Part shown: positions 17,355-24,993 of the stretch, piece after piece
Numbering within the stretch: the first letter of the stretch is position 1
How the letters are laid out: the number at the start of each line of letters is the position of its first letter
Source of the DNA: a virus
Virus record (IMG/VR): IMGVR_UViG_3300025711_000239
Location: 1-64,000 of that record
Direction: 5' to 3' (one strand)
Length of the DNA: 64,000 nucleotides
The notes under the pieces: generated by a model
What the model saw: the letters and a program-made list of their open reading frames with translations, nothing else
Databases searched by the model: none
Told to the model about the DNA's origin: nothing
Program-made: the position numbers and the translations under genes

Positions 17355-18209
17355 TCAGGTTGGTTGCTTATTCTGGCAACCGGCAGATTTTTCGGCAAAT
17401 TCGGATGGGGTCATCCAGCCCAGCGCAGAATGGGGACGACTCTGGTTATAGTGTATTCGCCAGGCTTCGATTTTGCACCGGGCATCCTCCATCAACATAA
17501 ACCAGTTCTCGTTCAGGCATTCCTGCCGCAGCCTGCCGTTGAATGATTCCACCGTGGCGTTATCCGTGGGCGTACCCGGTCGCGAAAAGTCAATCCGGAT
17601 ATCATGTTCGTATAACCATTTATCCAGCATTTTTCCCGCAAATTCAGAACCATTATCAGTTTTCAGTAGCTGTGGCAGCGGTCGCCTCAGCGCTATGTTA
17701 TTCAGCATCTCAGCCACTTCTGAGGACCGCAGGTTCTGGCCCATGCAGATCCCCAGACATTCGCGCGTGTAGAGATCGATTACCGTCAGCAGGCGAAGCC
17801 GGCGACCGTCAAACAACGCATCGGAGACAAAATCCATCCCCCATACATGATTGGGATACAACCCCTGCGGCTGGGGCTGCCGTTTCAGCGCAGATTTAAT
17901 ACGGCGGGGGCGCTTTAGCCGCAGCGATAATCCCTGCTCGCGGTAAAGCCGGTAAATGCGCTTGTGATTATCGCGCCAGCCTTCCCGTTTCAGCATGACG
18001 TGGACCCTGCGGTAGCAGTAGTGGACGCGGGTTTCGGTTATCTCCCTGATGCGCAGCCGCAGCGCGCTGTCGTCTGCCGCAACGGAGCGGTAGCGGAACG
18101 AACTGCGGCTGACCTGCAGCGCAAAGCAGACCTGTCTCTCACTGGCACCGTAGCGGGTCTGTTAGTCCCTGACCCACTCGCGCAGGCGTGCCAGCGTCAG
18201 CTCTTTTTT
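17355..18209 (-). pseudogene. IS3-family transposase OrfB, nonsense-broken
   Basis: The rve/DDE integrase domain is readable with its acidic triad in GMDFVSD, LLKTDNGSEF and NATVESFNGRLRQECLN. The frame from the slippery A6G at about 18204-18209 reads KKELTLARLREWVRD and then a TAA at about 18161-18163. It reopens at QTRYGASERQVCFALQ and runs to the stop at 17355. Only this one stop separates it from a full OrfB. Confidence 0.8.
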
Positions 18210-18469
18210 GCCAGCACGTCCTGCAGCGTGGCCTTGTCGAGGCTCAGATCGGCAACCAGCCTCTTCAGGCGAAGGTTTTCCTCCTCGAGCTGCCGCATAT
18301 GTTTCAGTTCTGAAGGCGAAATCCCACTGTACTTTTTGCGCCAAGTGTAGAACGTGGCGTCGGAGATGCTCAGCTTGCGGCAGACTTCCGGTACGGGCGT
18401 ACCCAGCTCAGCCTGCTTCAGGGCAAAGACAATCTGCTCTTCGTTAAATCGTGACTTTTTCATCGGCAC
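18197..18469 (-). CDS. IS3-family transposase OrfA
   Basis: 90-residue helix-turn-helix and leucine-zipper subunit (KKSRFNEEQIVFALKQAE, ISDATFYTWRKKYSG, LEEENLRLKRLVADLSLDK). It belongs to the IS407-like group of IS3. Its end contains AAAAAAG, where minus-one slippage would give OrfAB. It is intact, but the OrfB partner is interrupted. Confidence 0.85.
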   Translation of the reverse strand: MPMKKSRFNEEQIVFALKQAELGTPVPEVCRKLSISDATFYTWRKKYSGISPSELKHMRQLEEENLRLKRLVADLSLDKATLQDVLAKKS

Positions 18470-18543
18470 AACCTCCGCTCAGGGGAGTGAATATCATGCC
18501 GGAATTCTGTTTCTGAATGGAGCAGGATTTCGTGTCAGGGTCA

Positions 18544-19100
18544 TTTTTTTAATGCACCCCGGGTTTGTATAAAAAGCGTTTTATATATCGTTTCGTGTGG
18601 CACATGCATTTCCTGATTATCCGGATAACAGCGTTTCAGCCAACCGGCGATTTGTTCCGGCGACCAGTCCTGATGCATCTTCTCTGCGATGATTCTACAC
18701 TTTGGGTCTTTCAATTAGCTTGCAAGGTTTTAGTCTCAGAGCATTTTCCCACGCAGCAGTATCCGCTTTTGATGCACGGTATTGATTTGCACCAGCGTGC
18801 CTCTTTATTTCCCGGCTAATCGTTGAGGGGGCTCTCGATAGTTTGTTTGCGATCGCCCTGATGCTGATTTTGCTACCAGCGCTCTGGATATTTCCTCTCT
18901 TTCATCAAGTGAAAGCGCTAACGGATGCCGCTTTCGGACAGGGGGCGGTATCCACCAGTCTGGTGGATAGTGGGCATAATAGAAGAATGATATCTGTCGA
19001 ACATTCTGGCGATATCATGCAGGGAATCACCTTGCTTATATCTGTCCCAGATAATCGCCTTCTGCTCTGGCGTGTAGTTAATCCGAGTTCTTCGTTTCAT
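18544..19100 (-). pseudogene. Truncated, frameshifted IS30-family transposase
   Basis: The N-terminus MKRRTRINYTPEQKAIIWDR starts at 19100. Subsequent pieces in other frames read LSLDEREEISRALVAKSA, MHQDWSPEQIAGWLKRCYP and TIYKTLFIQTRGALKK, which ends exactly at the IS3 boundary. The DDE catalytic part is missing. The N-terminal 81 bp recur at 13441-13521. Confidence 0.85.
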
Positions 19101-19398
19101 GGCAACGCCCCCCTTGATTAAGGATAGCGTTGCATCGACCCGTTGAACTCACAACGAAAAGCAGACATTCTTTTCAGGATAACTCTCACTCCTCTTTTGA
19201 CTTATAGGATGTCAGTTATTTCGGCTATTTGTAGTTCAATGCAGTTGATTGAGTAAGGAATAGATCTGACTCGTTATGCAGGCCCTAGTACCAAAGCTTA
19301 AACCTGTAGACAAATTGCACAACCAGAATGTATAACGAATTGGGATTATTCTTATTTGCTGGCTGGTATCTGGCACCCTACCCACGGCTCTCACCTGG

Positions 19399-20349
19399 AT
19401 GACAAATATGGAAATTGAGAAAAACACGATTGATGATGTTATGCGTGCTGTGTTTGAAAATATCCTGTCAGATGGTGTTCCTGTTGAAACAACGCGGGGT
19501 CCGACAAAAGAGATTCTGGGTACACACATCATTTTGAGCAATCCGATTTGCCGGATTAGCAGAACAGAATCCAGAGGTAAAATATTCACCTGTCTGGGTG
19601 AGTTGATGTGGTACCTATCAGGCAGTGACGAGGTTGAATCTATTCGCTATTACATCTCAAAATACCAGGATTCTGCAGAAAGTGATGGCACAATTAATGG
19701 CGCTTACGGACCTCGTCTCTTTGGTACCAAGAATGAAATTAACCAGATTGAGAATGTCATCCGGCTTTTAAAAAAACGCAACACATCTAGGCGAGCAGCC
19801 ATACAGCTTTTTGACGCAAACGATATAGCCCATCCCTTCGTTGAAGTCCCCTGTACTGTCGGGCTCCAGTTTGCGATTAGGAATGATTCCCTCGATATGT
19901 TCACATTCATGCGCTCTAACGATGCGCGAGCAGGACTGGTTCACGACATATTTGCATTCACGATGCTTCAGGAAATGATTGCAAAAACCCTCGGTTTAAA
20001 TTTGGGCGTTTATCGCCATTATGCGGCAAGTCTGCACATCTATACCGAGGATATTCCCCTCATCGAAGCTGCGCTTAAAGAGGGTTATGCGCCATCTGCA
20101 CCAGTTATGGTGGCAATGCCCACAGAGGATATAAATCACTACTTATGCATCATTGTTGATGCAGAGAAACGCATCCGAGAGGGCGACATTCCAGACATTG
20201 ATACGCTAAGCCTGAGTGAATACTGGAAAGATGTCCTTCGTATGCTGGCGATATTCAGATGCAAAAAAGACAAGGACTTGCCAGCTGCTCGGTCCATTGC
20301 CGGGAAATTGCAAAATCAGTCATACAAAATTTATCTTGAGTGGTTGTGA
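19399..20349 (+). CDS. Thymidylate synthase-family pyrimidine (hydroxy)methyltransferase
   Basis: 316-residue ThyA-fold enzyme. By alignment to E. coli ThyA it retains Arg21 (TTRGPT), the nucleophile as Cys152 (VEVPCTV), the phosphate-binding Arg172-Ser173 and Asp175 (FMRSNDAR), and His213/Tyr215 (SLHIYTED). The base-reading residue Asn177 is replaced by Asp183 (VHDIFAF). In T4 dCMP hydroxymethylase and related enzymes this Asn-to-Asp change selects cytosine over uracil, so a (d)CMP methylase or hydroxymethylase is predicted rather than a thymidylate maker. The partner gene follows after 8 bases. Intergenic 19101-19398 shows no other gene. A weak ribosome site leaves 19408 as an alternative start. 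Confidence 0.82.
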   Translation: MTNMEIEKNTIDDVMRAVFENILSDGVPVETTRGPTKEILGTHIILSNPICRISRTESRGKIFTCLGELMWYLSGSDEVESIRYYISKYQDSAESDGTINGAYGPRLFGTKNEINQIENVIRLLKKRNTSRRAAIQLFDANDIAHPFVEVPCTVGLQFAIRNDSLDMFTFMRSNDARAGLVHDIFAFTMLQEMIAKTLGLNLGVYRHYAASLHIYTEDIPLIEAALKEGYAPSAPVMVAMPTEDINHYLCIIVDAEKRIREGDIPDIDTLSLSEYWKDVLRMLAIFRCKKDKDLPAARSIAGKLQNQSYKIYLEWL

Positions 20350-20357
20350 GGGAGAAA

Positions 20358-21296
20358 ATGAAACGACAGGATCTAATTGATGAAATTTCAGAGCAGCTCG
20401 AATCGTTCAGTACACACGAAATCCCGCTCAGGGGATTAGATACCCCCGACAAAATCACAACGCTCGCCGCACAGATACTCGACAGCAAGCGTCGTATTGA
20501 GTACGTCGGAGCCATTGGTAGAAATAAGATATCCCCGCTTCGGGGAAATCCCCACAGCGATATTTTTGATCCGCTACGAGCTGCATGGTTGCATGTTTAT
20601 GAAGGGAATGTAGATGAGGCGTGCTGGCTTATTTTCCTGTCCACCCACTTTGGCAAACATCTCAAATATGGTTGGCAATTGTGCGCCGACATTTATGGTG
20701 GACTCGGTGGCGATGTATGGACTTGGGAGAAAGTGGTTGCGGAAGTGGACACCTTTCACGCCTGGTATGAGGGCTGCTATCGCCAGATGCTGGCAGACGG
20801 TCAGAAAAGAAGGTTTGGGAACCATAGAAAGTACGAATCCCTCAAACCGGACAGCAAGCGCCCCCTTCCACGCGTTATCAGCTCATACGTAGCGTGGGTA
20901 GGAAACGTAGGTAGTCACGAAGCGCGATTTGCTGAAGCCAAAGCCGCATCTAGTAGTCAGGAAGAGTACTTTGATATTCTTTACCGAAGCATGAGGGCTG
21001 TTTTGTCATTTGGGCGGGCTGGAAGGTTCGACTTTCTGACAATGCTCATCAAGTTCTGCATTATTGATGCCAAGCCGGGAACGCTGTATCTGAACGGGGC
21101 AACAGGACCTCTGGATGGCGCAAACCTTCTATTTTACGGTGAAGCGAGAAATGCGGCCAATTATAAGGTATTAGACGATCTTCTGGCGAGGCTCAGCGCC
21201 TTCATGGACATGGGACTGCTTGAAATGCAAATTCTTGAGGATGCTCTTTGCAACTGGCAGAAATCACCCTCTCGCCACGTTTACTTTGGCGGATGA
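20358..21296 (+). CDS. Probable HMUDK-helical / thymine pyrophosphorylase-clade protein
   Basis: 312 residues from ATG 20358, chosen for GGGAG three bases upstream; ATG 20340 lacks a site. The C-terminal block FDFLTMLIKFCIIDAKPG and YLNGATGPLDGANLLFYG resembles the helical domain called alpha-glutamyl/putrescinyl thymine pyrophosphorylase clade 3 or HMUDK_hel, which in phages works beside thymidylate synthase homologues in hypermodified base synthesis. It is co-transcribed with the ThyA-like gene. That association supports a nucleotide or DNA-base modification step. The family call comes from memory of the motif and needs a profile search. It is not related to the convergent toxin-antitoxin-like pair except by position. 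Confidence 0.55.
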   Translation: MKRQDLIDEISEQLESFSTHEIPLRGLDTPDKITTLAAQILDSKRRIEYVGAIGRNKISPLRGNPHSDIFDPLRAAWLHVYEGNVDEACWLIFLSTHFGKHLKYGWQLCADIYGGLGGDVWTWEKVVAEVDTFHAWYEGCYRQMLADGQKRRFGNHRKYESLKPDSKRPLPRVISSYVAWVGNVGSHEARFAEAKAASSSQEEYFDILYRSMRAVLSFGRAGRFDFLTMLIKFCIIDAKPGTLYLNGATGPLDGANLLFYGEARNAANYKVLDDLLARLSAFMDMGLLEMQILEDALCNWQKSPSRHVYFGG

Positions 21297-21298
21297 TT

Positions 21299-22381
21299 TC
21301 AGGACAGATCTTCACGGTTATATTTGACTTTGAATTTGGCAAAATGATCAAAGGGAATTTTTTGGGCGTGCTGTAACTGCCCCAGCACTATCCCTTTTGA
21401 TACACCAATTTTCCGAGCAAATTTAATAATATTTTTCCAATTTCGCCCACTCAGCTTGTCAAACTCTGCACGGTATGCTGGGGGAATCAGGACGTTGCTG
21501 GAAAACTCGTTTGCTTCCTGTTCTTCTTTTTCAGAAAGGCCACTCATTCCTTCTATGCGGTGCTGTTCACAGTTGTGCAGAACCAGATGGCCAATCTCAT
21601 GGAACAACGTAAACCAAAAATGATCGTCTCTGAGATACCGAAAACTCATTATTAGTGTCGCTTTGCCAGACTCAAAAAAACAGGTAGCGCCGCTTGCTGG
21701 ACAACCTGTTGGCGTTGGCAGGATCACAAGCGCTACACCAGCGTCAGCGAGTATGCTGCGTATCGCAGGAAGAAATACTTTGGGATCAGCTTCAAGAGAA
21801 TGTTTTCTTAAAGCTTCTAGGCTGCCTTTAAGTATTTCCTTATCCCATGCATAAGTTCTCTGTTTTCGCGAAATATATTCAGCTTTCTTGAGCCAAGTTA
21901 TTACGGCCATTTCTTCCGTTCTGAAAGCTTCAGATTTTCTGAAAGCTATAGCAGTCTGTTTACTTTTATAATAATCAAACCATTCAGGTACAGATGAAAC
22001 GCCGAAAAAACTCAGGCAATACTCTACTTTTTTATTACCACTCAGGCCCTTCGGGATCCAACCCAGTTTACTCATATCTGACGTAGGCAGAGACTGAACC
22101 CATTCATTATTTTGGCGAATGATGGCATCTTTATGTTGGCGATATTTATTTTCACGACTGAGCCAGAAAGTCGTGCTGACATTGAAGAGAGATTCAAGTT
22201 TGTTGGCAATCTTCTCAGTGAGAATAAGCTCACCAGAAATCAACTCACGACTTTTAATCATGGAAAGGCCAACTCTTTTACTGAGCTCTTCTTCGTTGAA
22301 ACCAAGTTCATCCATGAGGTCTATTATGGTATCTCCGGGGGCTGACACCCAATCCGTGTTAAATCCGTTATCAGAAACCAT
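21299..22381 (-). CDS. HigA-like HTH protein with ImmA/IrrE metallopeptidase domain
   Basis: 360 residues. The N-terminal HTH (residues about 15-80, PGDTIIDLMDELGFNEEELS then LISGELILTEKIANKLESLF and TTFWLSRENKYR) is the HigA/VapA type. The C-terminal domain carries the zinc-peptidase motif HEIGHLVLH at about 260-268 and a downstream EQEANEFSSNVLIPP helix supplying the third ligand. It is typical of antitoxin-like or repressor-cleaving proteins. It overlaps the toxin-like gene upstream by 11 bases and ends 2 bases from the convergent modification gene. It likely represses its own operon. Confidence 0.85.
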   Translation of the reverse strand: MVSDNGFNTDWVSAPGDTIIDLMDELGFNEEELSKRVGLSMIKSRELISGELILTEKIANKLESLFNVSTTFWLSRENKYRQHKDAIIRQNNEWVQSLPTSDMSKLGWIPKGLSGNKKVEYCLSFFGVSSVPEWFDYYKSKQTAIAFRKSEAFRTEEMAVITWLKKAEYISRKQRTYAWDKEILKGSLEALRKHSLEADPKVFLPAIRSILADAGVALVILPTPTGCPASGATCFFESGKATLIMSFRYLRDDHFWFTLFHEIGHLVLHNCEQHRIEGMSGLSEKEEQEANEFSSNVLIPPAYRAEFDKLSGRNWKNIIKFARKIGVSKGIVLGQLQHAQKIPFDHFAKFKVKYNREDLS

Positions 22382-22823
22382 AATCTTCGCCTATATGAAC
22401 CAATTTCAACCGAGTTACCCGACCCCAATCAAGTGAATTGTCTGCCTGACGGGGTGGTTTGAGATGACCATTTACAAAGTACATCTTAACGCCTTCGCTA
22501 AGGTTAATTGTAACGTAATCGCATCCATTTTCGCATAAAAACTCTGTTTTAAGAAAACTTGGAAGCTCAGCTATCGATGCTGAAGACCAGATATCAGCAC
22601 ACCGCACGCGCAGTTTTGCAGCTACGGCATCACCGAACAAATTTATCCCTGCTTCTTTAAACTCAACTGAATCTCTGAGTTCGGAACTGTCACAAAAAAT
22701 CTGCAATGGGTTACCAACGCTGAGCGATTTATCAGAGAATATTATATTGTAATGTATAAAAAATCCACGGTTTAACGGGCAGGTACATGAGGATGTCAAT
22801 GAAATTTCAATAATTACGCTCAC
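22371..22823 (-). CDS. RelE/HigB-superfamily toxin-like protein
   Basis: 150 residues if begun at GTG 22823. The recognisable part starts near NIIFSDKSLS and ends LSEGVKMYFVNGHLKPPRQ and WGRVTRLKLVHIGEDYG, which resembles proteins often labelled 'killer suppression protein HigA' that actually have the RelE/HigB toxin fold. No ATG lies in frame; homologues would begin about 30 codons later, where only ATA/ATT-type codons exist, so the start is uncertain and the gene may be slightly damaged. It is paired by overlap with the HTH-ImmA gene. Confidence 0.6.
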   Translation of the reverse strand: MSVIIEISLTSSCTCPLNRGFFIHYNIIFSDKSLSVGNPLQIFCDSSELRDSVEFKEAGINLFGDAVAAKLRVRCADIWSSASIAELPSFLKTEFLCENGCDYVTINLSEGVKMYFVNGHLKPPRQADNSLDWGRVTRLKLVHIGEDYGF

Positions 22824-23175
22824 CGCTTAATTGAAACTGTCATCTAGGAACAGTGAACAAAGCTTATAACTAAAATCTCCACATTTTTCCGCTGTAGCTC
22901 TCTGGTCCTACCCACGAAATGCGAACTCACTTTGTTGCGGCCAATATTGATCTTCATTCGGCATTCTATTCTTTATCATCCATTTGGAACGCACCATGAC
23001 TAGTAAGCAGCGCATAAAGTACTAAGGGTACCTGACCAACTCTCCGTTGATTCACTCATAACGCTGTTAGCAATGTCCGCTTTTCGCTCAAAGCAGACTG
23101 TCAGATTTAATGATGTGCAGCCAGTGAAAACCGTCAGCTCAAGTCTGAGCTGACGCATATTATGAACCAGTAAAA
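22824..23175 (-). terminator. Intergenic stretch with operon-end hairpin
   Basis: It contains a perfect 10-bp hairpin CGTCAGCTCA (23132-23141) / TGAGCTGACG (23146-23155). On the minus strand a short T-run follows, which fits the end of the long phage operon whose last gene stops at 23176. No gene is seen in 22824-23131. A GTCCGCT-type repeat is near 23069. Confidence 0.6.
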
Positions 23176-24552
23176 TTAGTTCGTTGCCTGCGCGCTGACA
23201 GACTCGAAAATGGCAAAGCTTAACCCCTTCCCTTCACCAAATTCCTCCTCAATTTCTCCTGATACAGCCGTTAGCACATCATTCAGCGTCAGCTCACCGC
23301 CGCCGAACATATCCCCCAACGCCTGCTGCTGGTGTAACAGCTCGTCATTGATCTTTTGCCCCATCTTTTTAAACGCGGCCCCGATACGTTTTGCGCTGCG
23401 GTTGTTTGCCACGATAAACAGCGCCAGCGCTTCGGCCTCTTTGCTGGATTCTTCAAATAATCCCTGCTGCGCCAGCACTTCCTGTATGGCCTGTCCGCTG
23501 TCTTTAGCCTGGCGCACAAGCTTAATAGCATCCTGCAGCGCGGCGATTGCCTGCTGGTCGAGACCATCAACCGACTGCACGCCGTCCACCAGCCCGGTGA
23601 CGGCCTGCCGGTGAACGTCTCCGGATAGCATCTGCATCTGTGCAAACTCGCTTGCCGCCGTGTTGAGCGCCGTCAGGATGTTACGCATTTCTGGATCGGG
23701 CTCTTCGGATACCAGCTTAACCAGGCGTTCGTCTTTGTAGGCGCGGGCAAAGATCGCATTCTGCATGCGGTCAATCAGCTGCTTCGTCGGGCGCCCGTCT
23801 TCGGTTAGCAGCCCTGCCGTCGCAGTGTCGCCAATCTCTTTCATGAACGCCCGAATAAAGCCGTCATTTGAGCGCGCCAGAAGGTTGCCGTCGTCGGACG
23901 GATTGAAGATGGCCATCAGACTCTCGTCGAGCATTTCAGCATCAACAAAAGCCTTTTCACTCGCGGCCATTTCCTGCAAATCCGAAAGGTTGGAGTCTTT
24001 CGCAAACTGCGCACGATCAACATCAGTAATACGCTCACGCACCAGTACCGGCATATCCATCTGCGCGATATCGGATGCCTTCAGGCCATAGTCTTTAGCG
24101 TGGTCAATCAGGTATTGGCGATACTCGTCGGCCTGCCCCTGCTCATAGGCACGAGTGATCCCCATCGAACGGCCATTGCCTGACTCAACCACATTATCAG
24201 CGCCCACAATTGGCGCGCCGTGGCTGCTCATGCCTGAATCTGTCAGCTTTGCTGGTCGAAGGTTGCCCGCGATTTTGGATACCTGCACTTTGCTGGTCAG
24301 ACGGGTGCGGTCGCGTGGCTGTAGTTCAGCCGGGAAAAGTGGGTTTATGGTACCGTCGAGGTTGTTAGAAATAATCAGGTGGCGCGCATCCACCACCTTA
24401 AACGCGGTCTTCACTTCCTGCCCTTTACCAGTGACAACGTATGACGATCGCCCCGTCATGGTCTGCGCTTTACGCAGTGAGCCCACCAGCCCAATCAGGG
24501 CAAATATGCTGCCAGCGTCGCTCAGCAGATTTCGTAATTTCTCGTTAAGCAT
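23176..24552 (-). CDS. DdrB-like antirestriction protein (ParB-like domain)
   Basis: 458 residues. Residues about 45-160 (VVDARHLIISNNLDG, QPRDRTRL, VSKIAGNLRP, GAPIVGADNVVESGNGRSMG) form the ParB-superfamily domain found in P1 DdrB, 'defence against restriction B'. The remaining two thirds are helical (DIAQMDMPVLVRERITDVDR). In P1 the Dar/Ddr proteins are packaged in the virion and shield injected DNA from type I restriction. It is the last gene of a block with two DarA-related genes, separated from them by a terminator-like hairpin. Start ATG 24552. Confidence 0.75.
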   Translation of the reverse strand: MLNEKLRNLLSDAGSIFALIGLVGSLRKAQTMTGRSSYVVTGKGQEVKTAFKVVDARHLIISNNLDGTINPLFPAELQPRDRTRLTSKVQVSKIAGNLRPAKLTDSGMSSHGAPIVGADNVVESGNGRSMGITRAYEQGQADEYRQYLIDHAKDYGLKASDIAQMDMPVLVRERITDVDRAQFAKDSNLSDLQEMAASEKAFVDAEMLDESLMAIFNPSDDGNLLARSNDGFIRAFMKEIGDTATAGLLTEDGRPTKQLIDRMQNAIFARAYKDERLVKLVSEEPDPEMRNILTALNTAASEFAQMQMLSGDVHRQAVTGLVDGVQSVDGLDQQAIAALQDAIKLVRQAKDSGQAIQEVLAQQGLFEESSKEAEALALFIVANNRSAKRIGAAFKKMGQKINDELLHQQQALGDMFGGGELTLNDVLTAVSGEIEEEFGEGKGLSFAIFESVSAQATN

Positions 24553-24566
24553 TTTGATCCCAGGAA

Positions 24567-24592
24567 TAAAAAAACCCCGCCGAAACGGGGTT
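24567..24592 (-). terminator. Internal terminator before the ddrB-like gene
   Basis: On the minus strand AACCCCG pairs with CGGGGTT and a T-run follows (24574-24567). It lies between stop 24598 and start 24552, so the ddrB-like gene would be read by leak-through or its own promoter. Confidence 0.7.
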
Positions 24593-24597
24593 GATGT

Positions 24598-24993
24598 TTA
24601 AGCAGAGAGGCCACTGGCGGCTATCCAGCTGGCGGTCTGTTTTCTCGCGTCGTCGAGCTCCAGATAAACGCCGATGTAGTCACCAACGCGGCGCAGCGTC
24701 TCAACAAAATCAAGCTGCGCCTGGCTGGTAAACTTACTGGCCAGAAAGTCAGTAACCACTTCGGGAACGGGCTGATCTTCCTTCACGGGTTCCAGCTCTG
24801 GCTCAGTTACCGGCGCGGGTGCCGGTTCGCTGGTGGGGGGTACTGGCGCAGCGCCATACCCCAGTTGGAGCATGATTGCCTCCATCTGGTCATTGAGATC
24901 CAGAAGGTCCAGCCCCTTAACGGTCGGGGCTTTGATAATCAGCTCGTCCAACTGGTCCGCTAAATCTAGCTTTTGCAGTGCGGTTAAGGTCAT
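24598..24993 (-). CDS. Small protein of the antirestriction block
   Basis: 131 residues: helical N-terminus (QKLDLADQLDELIIKAP), a Pro/Glu-rich linker (APVPPTSEPAPAPVTEPELE) and a helical C-terminus. It overlaps the preceding large gene by ATGA. The linker style matches that of the 741-residue neighbour, so it may be a split-off or partner module. No family is recognised. Virion association is possible by context. Confidence 0.6.
   Translation of the reverse strand: MTLTALQKLDLADQLDELIIKAPTVKGLDLLDLNDQMEAIMLQLGYGAAPVPPTSEPAPAPVTEPELEPVKEDQPVPEVVTDFLASKFTSQAQLDFVETLRRVGDYIGVYLELDDARKQTASWIAASGLSA

Larger units (their letters stand above)
17307..18543 (-). mobile_element. IS3-family insertion sequence (about 1.24 kb)
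   Basis: Ends share TGACCCTGAC (17307) and its complement GTCAGGGTCA (to 18543). The flanks are T-runs, so a 3-4 bp target duplication is possible but not distinctive. It carries overlapping orfA and orfB on the minus strand with an A6G slippery heptamer. Because orfB has an internal stop, the copy is probably inactive. The right side abuts a truncated IS30 transposase whose other part is missing on the left, implying insertion followed by an adjacent deletion. Confidence 0.8.
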
